This document shows, piece after piece, positions 1-8,422 of a stretch of 64,000 nt of DNA (position 1 is the first letter of the stretch; every line of letters begins with the position of its first letter). The notes under the pieces were generated by a model. That model searched no databases. It saw only the letters and a program-made list of their open reading frames with translations, and was not told where the DNA came from. The DNA is from Sutterella sp047777475. GTDB taxonomy: Bacteria > Pseudomonadota > Gammaproteobacteria > Burkholderiales > Burkholderiaceae_F. The stretch is taken from assembly GCA_047777475.1 (NCBI GenBank), contig JBKEET010000008.1, forward strand, positions 17,562 to 81,561, written 5' to 3'. The translations under genes and the position numbers were made by a program.

Positions 1-1
1 G

Positions 2-1381
2 CTTTTCCTCAAGGCCTACGACGACCGCGAGCAGGAGTGGGAAGCCCTCGACCCGTCCTACCAGTCAATCATCCCGGAGCAGTTCCGCTGGCATAACTGG
101 GCCCTGACGGGGGTTACCGAAGACGGGCGAATCGGCGATGAGCTTCGGAACTTCATCGATAACGAGCTTTTTCCGGCCCTCCAAGCCCTGCCAGTCACTC
201 CGGAAACGCCGCGTCGCAAGAGCGTGGTTCGGGACGTCTTTCAAGAAGTGCACAACTACATGAAGGACGGTTCCCTCATTTTCGAGGTCGCGAAGACCTT
301 GAACGAAATCGACTTCACGGATCCCGAGCAGACAAAGAACTTCGGGAACGTCTACGAGGCCATCCTGCATGACCTGCAAAGCGCCGGCAACGCCGGCGAG
401 TACTACACGCCCAGAATCCTGACGAACTTCATGGCCGAGCACGTCGACTTGAAGCTTGGGGACCGGGTGGCCGACCTCGCGTGCGGCACCGCCGGCTTTC
501 TCGTTTCGGCCATGAATGTGCTACGTCGGCAGGCAAAGACCAACGAAGACCGCGACCAGATCGACAACAGGACGATTTACGGCGTCGAGAAAAAGCCGCT
601 GCCCTACCTGCTCGCCTGCACGAACTTGATCCTCGAAGGCATCGTCAACCCGAACATCGACCACAGGAATTCGCTCATCAACGACCTCGACAACAGCCCC
701 TTCGAGCAAAAGGAGCTGGCGGACGTGATTCTCATGAATCCCCCGTACGGCGGGACCGAAAAGACGACCATCCAGAACAACTTCCCGGCCGACCTGAAGA
801 GCTCCGAAACCGCCGACCTGTTCCTCGTGCTGATGATGGAACGGCTGAAGACGAACGGCCGGGCGGCCGTGATTGTCCCCGACGGGCTGCTGTTCGGCAC
901 CGGCAACAAGACCGAGATCAAAAAGAAACTCCTCCGGGAATTCAACCTGCACACCGTCGTGCGGCTGCCCGAAGGCATCTTCGCCCCCTACACCTCGATC
1001 CGGACGAACATCCTGTTTTTCGACCGGACGCACCCGACGGAGCAGACATGGTTCTACCGCGTCGATACTCCCGAAGGCGTTGAGCGCTTCTCGAAGACCC
1101 GCCCCGCGACCAAGGAAAGCCTCGCAGGGCTCGAAAAGTGGTGGGGGGACAGGAAGCCGATCACGAAGGACGGCGCCGACAAGGCTCGCCTCTACACCGT
1201 GAAGGAAATCGAGACCAATGGCTTCAACCTCGACCTCTGCAGTTACGCGAAACCCGAGGAGGACACTCGGACCCCCGAAGAAATCCTCGACGGCTACTGC
1301 GAGGAGTGGCGAAAGTGCCGATCCGAGGCGGACGCCGCGTTTGCCGAAATCCGTAAGGTGCTCGCGCAGGGAGGCAACTGA
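2..1381 (+). CDS. hsdM: Type I restriction-modification methylase subunit HsdM (5' partial)
   Basis: N6-adenine methyltransferase subunit of a type I restriction-modification complex; it works with HsdS to methylate adenine in a bipartite target. The reading frame is open to the left edge of the window, so the N-terminus is missing; the first visible residues (LFLKAYDDREQEWE) already match the N-terminal helical domain of the family. Of 459 visible residues, GEYYTPR lies near 132-138, the SAM-binding motif DLACGTAGF near 158-166 and the catalytic NPPY near 246-249. Its TGA overlaps the ATG of hsdS by one base (TGATG), indicating translational coupling. No hsdR is seen in the window; it may lie to the left. 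Motif order and length fit HsdM well. Confidence 0.95.
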   Translation, partial: LFLKAYDDREQEWEALDPSYQSIIPEQFRWHNWALTGVTEDGRIGDELRNFIDNELFPALQALPVTPETPRRKSVVRDVFQEVHNYMKDGSLIFEVAKTLNEIDFTDPEQTKNFGNVYEAILHDLQSAGNAGEYYTPRILTNFMAEHVDLKLGDRVADLACGTAGFLVSAMNVLRRQAKTNEDRDQIDNRTIYGVEKKPLPYLLACTNLILEGIVNPNIDHRNSLINDLDNSPFEQKELADVILMNPPYGGTEKTTIQNNFPADLKSSETADLFLVLMMERLKTNGRAAVIVPDGLLFGTGNKTEIKKKLLREFNLHTVVRLPEGIFAPYTSIRTNILFFDRTHPTEQTWFYRVDTPEGVERFSKTRPATKESLAGLEKWWGDRKPITKDGADKARLYTVKEIETNGFNLDLCSYAKPEEDTRTPEEILDGYCEEWRKCRSEADAAFAEIRKVLAQGGN

Positions 1382-2691
1382 TGAACATCGAAGCCGTAAA
1401 GAGCGCCCTCATCAGCCTTGCTATTCGCGGCAAGCTGGCGCCGCAGCGCGACGACGAGCCCGCGGTCGAGCAGATCGGCGAGGCGCCTGAGGAGGCGCCG
1501 TTCGAGATACCTGCGAAGTGGAAGTGGGTAAGGCTCGACGCTATTGCCTGCTTGCATAACGGGCGCGCTTATAAAAAGGAAGAACTGCTGGAGGAAAACG
1601 CAAGGGACAGAACGCCCGTTCTACGCGTTGGGAATTTTTTCACCTCCAACAACTGGTTTTACTCAGACCTGACCCTCGAAGAGGACAAATACTGCGATGC
1701 CGGAGATTTGCTTTATGCGTGGTCGGCTTCGTTCGGCCCACGGGTATGGGAAGGTCCTAGATGCATCTACCACTATCACATTTGGAAAATCACCTTCGAG
1801 CATGCCGTAGTAACCAAACAATGGCTGTTTTATTGGCTAGAGGCAGTAACGCAAAAGCTAAAGGAATCCAGCCATGGGGCTGTTATGCCTCACATTACCA
1901 AAGCTGATACTGAGAAAAGATGGGTTCCCCTCCCGCCGCTCGCCGAGCAGCGTCGCATCGTCGCGAAGCTCGAAGAGCTGCTGGAGCCGCTGTCCCGCGT
2001 GCAGGAGCGCCTTGGCAACTTGACGCACGACTTCCCGGAGAAGTTCAAGGCTGCGGTGCTGCAGAAGGCCATACAAGGCAAGCTGGTGCCGCAGCGCGAT
2101 GACGAGCCCGCGGTCGAGCAACTTGGCGAGGCGCCAAAGGTGGCGCCGTTCGAGATCCCGGCGAAGTGGAAGTGGTGCAAGATAGGCACTTGCATTGAAA
2201 TTGCACCCAAAATTGAGGCACCTTCTGACTTGCCCGTGTCTTTCATACCCATGACAGATTTGGCAGCAGGCTTTGTTAACTCGATTCAAAAGAATCAAGT
2301 TAAAACTTGGGGAGTTGCCAAAAAAGGATTCAGTCGTTTTAAAAACAATGATGTGCTTTTGGCAAAAATAACACCATGTTTTCAAAATAGAAAATCCGCT
2401 GTTGCCGAAAAACTAACAAACGGAATCGGGACGGGGAGTACCGAATTTCTTGTCCTGCGAAGCAAAAACTTCGACCCCAAATTTCTCTTGGGTTTTCTAA
2501 AGAGCTCTTTCTTCATTCACTACGGAATCCAAAATCTCAAGGGCACCGCAGGGCAGCAACGATTAAGCACTCCTGCTCTAAAGCAATGCCCGATCCCCCT
2601 CCCGCCACTCGCCGAGCAGCACCGCATCGTCGCGAAGGTGGAGCAGCTGTTCTCTCAGGTGGACGAGCTGACCGCTCGCCTGTCTTCTTAA
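1381..2691 (+). CDS. hsdS: Type I restriction-modification specificity subunit HsdS
   Basis: DNA-recognition subunit (436 aa) of the type I system. It has the classic pseudo-dimeric layout: conserved arm, target-recognition domain 1 (about residues 50-180), central conserved region, target-recognition domain 2 (about 265-405), conserved C-terminal helix. The conserved parts are present twice almost verbatim: KLAPQRDDEPAVEQ and KLVPQRDDEPAVEQ at residues 18 and 234, each running on to FEIPAKWKW, and PLPPLAEQxRIVAK before each coiled coil. The second recognition domain (about 2180-2580) is clearly more AT-rich than its surroundings, which suggests a separately acquired domain. It is coupled to hsdM by a TGATG overlap. 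Family assignment is firm; the DNA target cannot be read from sequence. Confidence 0.95.
   Translation: MNIEAVKSALISLAIRGKLAPQRDDEPAVEQIGEAPEEAPFEIPAKWKWVRLDAIACLHNGRAYKKEELLEENARDRTPVLRVGNFFTSNNWFYSDLTLEEDKYCDAGDLLYAWSASFGPRVWEGPRCIYHYHIWKITFEHAVVTKQWLFYWLEAVTQKLKESSHGAVMPHITKADTEKRWVPLPPLAEQRRIVAKLEELLEPLSRVQERLGNLTHDFPEKFKAAVLQKAIQGKLVPQRDDEPAVEQLGEAPKVAPFEIPAKWKWCKIGTCIEIAPKIEAPSDLPVSFIPMTDLAAGFVNSIQKNQVKTWGVAKKGFSRFKNNDVLLAKITPCFQNRKSAVAEKLTNGIGTGSTEFLVLRSKNFDPKFLLGFLKSSFFIHYGIQNLKGTAGQQRLSTPALKQCPIPLPPLAEQHRIVAKVEQLFSQVDELTARLSS
1432..2175 (+). repeat. Direct repeat pair inside hsdS (1432-1527 and 2080-2175)
   Basis: Two 96-base segments at 1432-1527 and 2080-2175 differ at about 10 positions by eye and encode the repeated arm KLxPQRDDEPAVEQ...PAKWKW. 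A second, shorter pair encodes PLPPLAEQ.RIVAK at about 1926-1965 and 2595-2634. Such repeats flank the first recognition domain and are the usual substrate for recombination that swaps HsdS recognition domains. Confidence 0.85.
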
Positions 2692-2710
2692 ACCATCCGA
2701 AAGGAGGCCT

Positions 2711-3904
2711 ATGGCAACTTTTGTTCTGGACAGCTTCTGCAGGAAAATCCCCGACGACGTCTTGCGTCAAGCCCTAGCGAAATACGACGTCAACGATGCC
2801 AACTTGGCAGCCTTGCGCTCGGCCGACAAGTGCTCGGACGAATGGGAGCGATTGAGGACAGCGCATCCGGAACTGAAAAAACTTCAAGTCGTCTTCCATG
2901 AAATTAACGGCTTTCGAGAAGAGGCCGGGGAAACGGCCTTGCAGGCCTCGATCATCGGACCGCGCCCAGACTGGCTGCCCATCGACCGCGTCGCAGGGAT
3001 TCAGGGGGTCATGCTTTCGGTTTTCAACCATGACTCCTATCTTTATCAACGGACATGCACCCGCTATCTGATCGATTCGACCCGAGCCAAGGGCTGGAAG
3101 CAGTACTCCGGTATTTGGAAACAGACGGTCAATTCGTCCGAGGCCGCTCGCAGCCTCCTCGCCGAGGACATCCGGAAGATCCTTGCTAGGCAAATGCGCG
3201 GGCGCTACTGCCGCGTCGCCGCATACGACTCCACGAACCAGAACAGCATCCTTGTCGCGACTTTCTCAGACTTCTTGGAATCATCTGAGGAATGGACAAC
3301 GGACGGCGACATACAGCAATATGCACGCAGGCCGGTCCGACGCCTAGCCTTCATCTACAACCCGGAAGCGGGAACCCTCCGCGTCAACGTCGAGGGCTTC
3401 GGGAAAGTGGGCTTAACGCTTCACGACGCCTTCTGCCGCGACATCCTCGGCATGCCGGGGCTGCCGAAGGAGGCACCCCAGTCAAACTTCCACATCAGGC
3501 AGCTGCTGCAGGCAACGCCGCCCAACTTCGTCCTCGACCCTACTGGGCCGATACAGTCCTTCGTGCTCTCGGAGCTCAAGTTCTCCGATCCTCGGAACCC
3601 GAGCACAAAAATCAACATCGTCGCCCCCAAGAACAAGGACGGGATGGTCGACCTGTACAGGCAGCTGGCGCTGCTGTTCAAGGGCCGGGAAGGCTTCCTG
3701 CGGCTCTTCTCGGCCGTCTTTTACATGAAGTACCAGCTGCCCGGACGACCGCCTAGAACGCGCCGGATCCGGCTCGAGGAGGGGCCCATGCAGCGCATCG
3801 ACAGCGACCCGTCGGACGAAGCCCTGCACGAGCTGTTGATCGAAAACGGGCTTGAGGAGCCGCCGCAGGACGCCGAGGCGGAGTATGCCGAAGAAACCAA
3901 CTGA
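2711..3904 (+). CDS. Hypothetical protein in the restriction-modification cassette (397 aa)
   Basis: I do not recognise this family. The 397-residue product is predicted soluble, with no signal peptide or membrane segment, mixed alpha/beta composition, and an acidic C-terminal tail (last 40 residues rich in D and E). No nuclease, helicase, ATPase or methylase motif is visible. Translation starts at ATG 2711 with a strong AAGGAGG at 2701-2707, unusually close (3 nt). It lies 19 nt behind hsdS on the same strand and overlaps the next gene by 20 nt, so the three genes probably form one transcript. Position in a type I restriction-modification cassette suggests an accessory or independent defence role, but that is inference from location only. 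Confidence 0.75.
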   Translation: MATFVLDSFCRKIPDDVLRQALAKYDVNDANLAALRSADKCSDEWERLRTAHPELKKLQVVFHEINGFREEAGETALQASIIGPRPDWLPIDRVAGIQGVMLSVFNHDSYLYQRTCTRYLIDSTRAKGWKQYSGIWKQTVNSSEAARSLLAEDIRKILARQMRGRYCRVAAYDSTNQNSILVATFSDFLESSEEWTTDGDIQQYARRPVRRLAFIYNPEAGTLRVNVEGFGKVGLTLHDAFCRDILGMPGLPKEAPQSNFHIRQLLQATPPNFVLDPTGPIQSFVLSELKFSDPRNPSTKINIVAPKNKDGMVDLYRQLALLFKGREGFLRLFSAVFYMKYQLPGRPPRTRRIRLEEGPMQRIDSDPSDEALHELLIENGLEEPPQDAEAEYAEETN

Positions 3905-4643
3905 CGCGCTGTTGTCGTTTCTCTTCCATGACATTGACGACCTGACCTCGCCCCACCCCCTGCTGCTTAACCGGCTGACGTCGGAATTCGGCAAGGCCAA
4001 GGTCCACGCCCTCCTCGAGCAGAAATTATTAAAGCTCGCGGGCTACCAAACTACCTTCGAGTGCCCCGAAGACTGCCCCGAGCGCTGCGTGCTTGCCGTC
4101 GAGCGCGACGCGGACGGGAACCTGTTCGGATACTGCGGCCGCGAGGACATGGCCGCGATCCCCATCGCCAAAGATGACCTCAAGGCCTGCGTTCTGGATT
4201 TCCTTTCGATCGCCGACTTCGTCGCCCACACCCTCGGACGCGAGCCCCAGCGCAACGAAACTCCCGGCCAGTTCCTCGCGTGCTATCTCAAGGGCGGCGG
4301 GCTCAGAATCGAGGCCGGGGCGCCGGTAACCCTCTGCATCGATGACAACAAGTGCGCACTGGCGGAGGCCCTTGCTTGGACCGGGACGCGCTTCACAGTG
4401 CTGGCGGAAGAAGTCTGGAACTTAGCTCCGGCCACAAGAGGTACCGAAGAGCCCACGGAGGAGCGATACGCCCGATACTACAGGCGTTTCGAGGAATTAA
4501 AAAAGCAGTTTCCGAAAATGGAAGACCGCTACAAGTACATGGCGCAGGAAAACGGCGAAAGCCCGAGCAACGTCCGACGGATCGTCACAGCCGAAAGGAA
4601 GCGACGCGAGAAACGCAGGTATAGCAAAAATTCAAAAAATTAA
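3885..4643 (+). CDS. Hypothetical cysteine-containing protein (252 aa) paired with the upstream gene
   Basis: Unrecognised protein that overlaps the end of the preceding gene by 20 nt, so the two are probably translationally coupled and functionally linked. I chose ATG 3885, preceded by a purine-rich GGCGGAG; a TTG at 3852 is possible but has no obvious ribosome site. Residues about 50-85 hold a cysteine cluster (ECPEDCPERC followed about 25 residues later by YCGRED) that could bind zinc. The C-terminus (RRIVTAERKRREKRR) is strongly basic and could contact nucleic acid. No membrane segments. The gene ends at the AT-rich control region before alpA. A zinc-ribbon regulator or nucleic-acid-binding partner is possible; the function is unknown. 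Confidence 0.75.
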   Translation: MPKKPTDALLSFLFHDIDDLTSPHPLLLNRLTSEFGKAKVHALLEQKLLKLAGYQTTFECPEDCPERCVLAVERDADGNLFGYCGREDMAAIPIAKDDLKACVLDFLSIADFVAHTLGREPQRNETPGQFLACYLKGGGLRIEAGAPVTLCIDDNKCALAEALAWTGTRFTVLAEEVWNLAPATRGTEEPTEERYARYYRRFEELKKQFPKMEDRYKYMAQENGESPSNVRRIVTAERKRREKRRYSKNSKN

Positions 4644-4744
4644 ATACAAAACAATAAGTTAAAAATAATATTTTGCCATATTGACTTGCCATAGTATGGC
4701 AAGAGCTCAATTGGGTCATCACTTAACAACTCCTAAGGAGTCTC
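4644..4744. promoter_or_regulatory. AT-rich control region with a perfect palindrome ahead of alpA
   Basis: About 100 bases, strongly AT-rich compared with both neighbours. At 4685-4703 lies a perfect 9-bp palindrome, CTTGCCATA-G-TATGGCAAG, and another TTGCCAT half-site sits just upstream near 4672-4680. A TTGACT at 4681-4686 overlaps the palindrome and could be a -35 element, but I see no convincing -10. The arrangement fits a repressor or AlpA operator. A good ribosome site, TAAGGAG at 4734-4740, precedes the alpA ATG. Confidence 0.6.
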
Positions 4745-5005
4745 ATGATGACCTACAAGTTCATCCGAGCTAAAGAAGCTCAGGCCACCACCGGCCTTCC
4801 TCGGTCGACCTTCTACCACTACATCGCCGAAGGGCTGCTCCCGCCGCCCGTCCGCCTCGGCCTCCGTTCCGTCGCTTGGCCTGCAAGTGAAATCGATGCC
4901 ATCAATCTCGCCCGTATCGCAGGCAAAAGCGAAGACGAAATCCGTGAGCTGGTGCGCAATCAGATCGCCGCACGGGAAGCCCTCGCCGCAGGAGGTGCTG
5001 CATGA
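4745..5005 (+). CDS. alpA: AlpA-family excisionase-like regulator
   Basis: Small (86 aa) winged-helix DNA-binding protein of the AlpA/MerR-like class found in P4-type and other phage satellites and integrative elements, where it switches on excision and replication genes. The N-terminal motif FIRAKEAQATTGLPRSTFYHYIAEGLLPPP followed within a few residues by LGLRSVAWPASEIDA has the helix-turn-helix and wing of the family; the C-terminal half is a charged helix. ATG 4745 follows TAAGGAG at a good distance. Its stop overlaps the primase start (ATGA at 5002-5005), so the two are co-translated. The palindrome just upstream is a natural candidate for its own or a repressor's operator. Confidence 0.88.
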   Translation: MMTYKFIRAKEAQATTGLPRSTFYHYIAEGLLPPPVRLGLRSVAWPASEIDAINLARIAGKSEDEIRELVRNQIAAREALAAGGAA

Positions 5006-7563
5006 CCTCCGAAAACAGAACGCCATACCGCCTGACGGCGAGTGAACTCTCCCCTACCCCCATCGAGATTTCCAATGCTGAATTCCTTGAGACTGTTTTT
5101 GCGTCGCTTCGAAGCACTCCCGACGTGGGTGCTGATGTCCAGCCCTTATATGTTGGTTTTGCTGGCAGTCCTGCTGGCAATGGCAGCTGGGGAGTCTTAA
5201 AGACGCCGCCAGAAGGCACCGAAACGAACAACTACTTCACGATATCGGCCTTCAAGCCCGCCGACGGCCGGTACTCAAGGAAAAAGGCAAACTTCGCCGC
5301 CCAGTGCGCGGTCGTCCTCGACGATGTCACTGAGCGCGTTGACCCCGAAAAACAGAAGGCGCAAATTCCCTTCGATCGGATCACGCTCGCCCCGTCGTGG
5401 GCATTGGAAACGTCCGCAGGCAATTACCAGATCGGGTTCATTTTGTCCGAGCCCATTACCGCTGTTGCAGACGCGGACGCCCTAACGGAATCCATCATTG
5501 CAGCCGACCTCAGCGACCCCGGCGCGACCGGCCCTGCGACGCGCCTGATGCGGCTGCCTGTTGGTCTAAACGGCAAGTACACCCCGCCATTTACGTGCGC
5601 TCTTCGTCTGTGGGAGCCCGCCCGGAAATACTCCGTCGAGGAGCTCAGGCAGGGGCTTGACCTCCACTCCCGAGCCCAGCTTCCGAAACCACCACAAGAA
5701 GCCCCCCAAACGGCCATTACGGCTCGTCGCGAGGCTCCGAGGCACTCCGACCCACAGACACTCGGGAACGCCGTCTACACGCCTGCAAAGGCCGTTAATC
5801 CGGTGCTCGAGGCACTTCAAGAGCGCGGTCTTATCCGGCGGCAGATCGACAAGGGCAAGTATGAGATTTCCTGCCCGTGGAAGAACGAGCACACCGACGA
5901 AATCGATTCGGGCGCCGCTTACTGGGAGCCTGACGACAACCACCCGATCGGCTCATTCAAGTGCATGCACGGGCACTGCGCCGAAAGGCATATCGACGAC
6001 CTGCTGAAGTTCCTCGGGCTGGATGCCGAGGACGCATGCCTCAAGGCCAGAATCACCACGCGGCCGGGTGAAGTCAACCGCATCGTGCTCGCAGCCGAAG
6101 AAGAGCTCGCGAAGACCGGGAAATACTTCAGGCGAGGCGGCCAAGTGGCGTCGATTGTCCGGTCAAAGGAAAAGGGCGGCGTGCGGCTGCTTCTTGCCAC
6201 TCAGCAGAGCCTGCTTATCGAGCTGTGCCGGCTGACTCGCTGGCTGCATTACGACGGGCGAAGCAAGAGCGAGGTCCCCTGCGACCCGCCGACCAAGTAC
6301 CTGCTCGCCATCCTCGATGACCACGAACAGACCGCTCTGCCCGAGCTGATCGGGATTTCGAGGCAACCAGTCATCGGCTCGACCGGGAGCATTTGCGGGG
6401 TACCGGGCTTTAATCCGGATAATGGCATTTACGGCGACTTCAACCCGGAACAGTTCGAAATCATCGAGAATCCGACCAAGGAGGACGCCGAGCGCGCCTG
6501 CCGGATGCTCGAGAGCTTTCTTGAAGAATTTCCCTTCGAGGCCAAGTGCGACAAGAGCGCTGCCTTATCTGCCATGCTGACCGCCGTAGTGCGGCCGCAG
6601 CTTCGAATTGCTCCGATGTACCACGTGATGGCCCACGTCCCGGGCTCGGGCAAGTCGTACCTTTCAAGCCTGATCGCGGTCTTCGCAACTCCAGACGACC
6701 CACCCGCTTCGCCATTCCCAAAAGACGACGAGGAATGCCGGAAATTCCTCTTGTCGCGGTTCCTTGAGGCGCCTCCTCTCCTGAACTTCGACAACCTAAC
6801 GGAAGACATCCGCGCATTCAAGAGCCTTTGCATAGCGCTCACCGAGCCCTATATGAACGGACGCATTCTTGGTTCCAGCAAGACTGCGAACGTCAGCACC
6901 CGGACGCTGCTTCTTTCGAGCGGGAACAACGTCGGGCCCGTGCAGGACATGACTCGGCGGGTGGTCACGATCAATCTTAATCCACAGGATGAAATCCCGG
7001 CGAATCATGTCTTTAACCGCCCAAATCTACTCGATGAGGCAAGAGACAACCGGGGCAAGTTGGTCAGCTGCGCCCTGACGATTATCGCCGCTTGGCGACT
7101 GGCGGGATGCCCGAAATGCCAGACGGTCCCTTCGGTCAACTCCTTTTCGCAATGGTCTGACTGGTGCCGGCAGCCGCTCCTGTGGCTTGGCCGAACTGAC
7201 CCGGCGCAAAGGATGTTCGAAAGCATGCGAGAGGATCCCGAGCGGATGTATATCGGCCGGATCTTTTCCTTGCTCCGGAACGAGTTCCACAACGGCCCGT
7301 TCACGGTCCGGATGATCGCGGAGCATGCAGGCTACCCGCAAAACGACGACCTTCGAGAAGCGCTCGAAGAAGAGTTCTACCAGTACGGGAGCTTGAACCG
7401 CAAGCGCTTGGGGTGGTGGCTGAAGCAGAAGGAAGGCACCCAAGTCGATGGCTACAAGCTCGTGAAGGCTTCGCCCTTCAGGAAACAGCTCACGTACGAA
7501 ATCGAAGTTTACGAATCAACGGCCGCGAAGGAGGCGGACAAATCAAATGGCAACAGCAACTAA
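5002..7563 (+). CDS. Mobile-element primase-helicase (RepB-primase-like plus P-loop ATPase)
   Basis: Large 853-aa replication protein of the type used by phage satellites and integrative elements for autonomous replication after excision. An N-terminal archaeo-eukaryotic-type primase domain is suggested by VVLDDVTERV near residue 104 and PSWALETSAGNYQIGF near 135-150. A CHC2-like zinc-binding segment follows (CPWKNEHTDE near 290, CMHGHC near 321). The C-terminal helicase-type ATPase has Walker A PGSGKS near residue 548 and a Walker-B-like LLNFDN near 594. Its ATG overlaps the alpA stop (ATGA). It is predicted cytoplasmic. Assignment as a primase-helicase is fairly secure; the exact family name is not. 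Confidence 0.82.
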   Translation: MTSENRTPYRLTASELSPTPIEISNAEFLETVFASLRSTPDVGADVQPLYVGFAGSPAGNGSWGVLKTPPEGTETNNYFTISAFKPADGRYSRKKANFAAQCAVVLDDVTERVDPEKQKAQIPFDRITLAPSWALETSAGNYQIGFILSEPITAVADADALTESIIAADLSDPGATGPATRLMRLPVGLNGKYTPPFTCALRLWEPARKYSVEELRQGLDLHSRAQLPKPPQEAPQTAITARREAPRHSDPQTLGNAVYTPAKAVNPVLEALQERGLIRRQIDKGKYEISCPWKNEHTDEIDSGAAYWEPDDNHPIGSFKCMHGHCAERHIDDLLKFLGLDAEDACLKARITTRPGEVNRIVLAAEEELAKTGKYFRRGGQVASIVRSKEKGGVRLLLATQQSLLIELCRLTRWLHYDGRSKSEVPCDPPTKYLLAILDDHEQTALPELIGISRQPVIGSTGSICGVPGFNPDNGIYGDFNPEQFEIIENPTKEDAERACRMLESFLEEFPFEAKCDKSAALSAMLTAVVRPQLRIAPMYHVMAHVPGSGKSYLSSLIAVFATPDDPPASPFPKDDEECRKFLLSRFLEAPPLLNFDNLTEDIRAFKSLCIALTEPYMNGRILGSSKTANVSTRTLLLSSGNNVGPVQDMTRRVVTINLNPQDEIPANHVFNRPNLLDEARDNRGKLVSCALTIIAAWRLAGCPKCQTVPSVNSFSQWSDWCRQPLLWLGRTDPAQRMFESMREDPERMYIGRIFSLLRNEFHNGPFTVRMIAEHAGYPQNDDLREALEEEFYQYGSLNRKRLGWWLKQKEGTQVDGYKLVKASPFRKQLTYEIEVYESTAAKEADKSNGNSN

Positions 7564-8422
7564 GGAGAGCAAGGAAATGACTGGCGTCATCAGCAAGGAT
7601 GAACAAAGCTCCGCGGGATATGCGACCTCGCGCCTGAATGCCGTCAAGCACGGCATCTTGTCGAAGGAGCTGATACTGCCGCACGAATCCCGAGAGGAAT
7701 ACAACGAGCTCCTGCAGGGGCTGCAGACGGAGTACCAGCCGCAAGGCATCACCGAGGGGCTTCTCGTCGAGGAGCTCGCGTCGATCGTCTGGAGGAAACG
7801 GCGGGTGCTCAGCGCCGAACGGGCCAAGATCAACTGCGGCCTCGACCGAGCTCTCACGCAGGAACGGAGCTTGGCGAATACCGCCCTGCCATTCTCGCTC
7901 CACCTCGACGGCGTAGGAGGGATCCCGATCGACCGGGGGTATTCGATCCGGGAAATCGTGGGACTTTCCGAAGAAGAATTCAAGAAAAAAGTAAAGGCCT
8001 TTGCCATTTCCTTAAGCTGCCTCTACGAGGCGCGGGACATCCTCTCAAAGGGCGGGGAGCATGCTGCGGAAAAAGCCGTGGAGTGCTTCGACGAGCGTTG
8101 TCTTGCGCTCTGGTACGAGTACGACCGGGACGGCGAATCCAAAGAGGCCGTCAGTGATTTCCTCGAAGGCGAGCTGCGTACCTCGCTCGAAGAAGAAGAG
8201 AAGATCATTAACAACGCCGCGAGAATCAGGCAGCAGGCTCTTGGGGATTCGGTCGCCTACGGAAACTTGGATTCCTTATCACGATACGAAACCCACTTGA
8301 ACCGGACCTTCGAGCGCACGCTCGGCATGCTGCTCAAGCTGAAGGAGATGCGGCAGCGCTCTCCCGTTGCGTCCGTAACCTCGACCAGAGTGGCCGACGT
8401 CACTCCGGTCGATGCTGACTAG
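7547..8422 (+). CDS. Hypothetical satellite/phage-type protein with an N-x-V-KHGILS motif (291 aa)
   Basis: Member of a widespread but uncharacterised group of mobile-element proteins sharing an N-terminal SRLNAVKHGILSKE signature followed by LPHES and a helical WRKRRVLSAER segment. Most of the 291 residues look alpha-helical, with a charged coiled-coil-like region (about 175-225). No membrane segments, signal peptide or enzyme motif are seen. It overlaps the primase gene by 17 nt. Two starts are possible: ATG 7547, with AAGGAGG 12 nt upstream, and ATG 7577, with TAAGGAG at 7561-7567 at better spacing; the conserved part begins after both. Being last in the element, next to the attachment site, it could act in packaging or replication, but no function is assigned. 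Confidence 0.75.
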   Translation: MATATKESKEMTGVISKDEQSSAGYATSRLNAVKHGILSKELILPHESREEYNELLQGLQTEYQPQGITEGLLVEELASIVWRKRRVLSAERAKINCGLDRALTQERSLANTALPFSLHLDGVGGIPIDRGYSIREIVGLSEEEFKKKVKAFAISLSCLYEARDILSKGGEHAAEKAVECFDERCLALWYEYDRDGESKEAVSDFLEGELRTSLEEEEKIINNAARIRQQALGDSVAYGNLDSLSRYETHLNRTFERTLGMLLKLKEMRQRSPVASVTSTRVADVTPVDAD

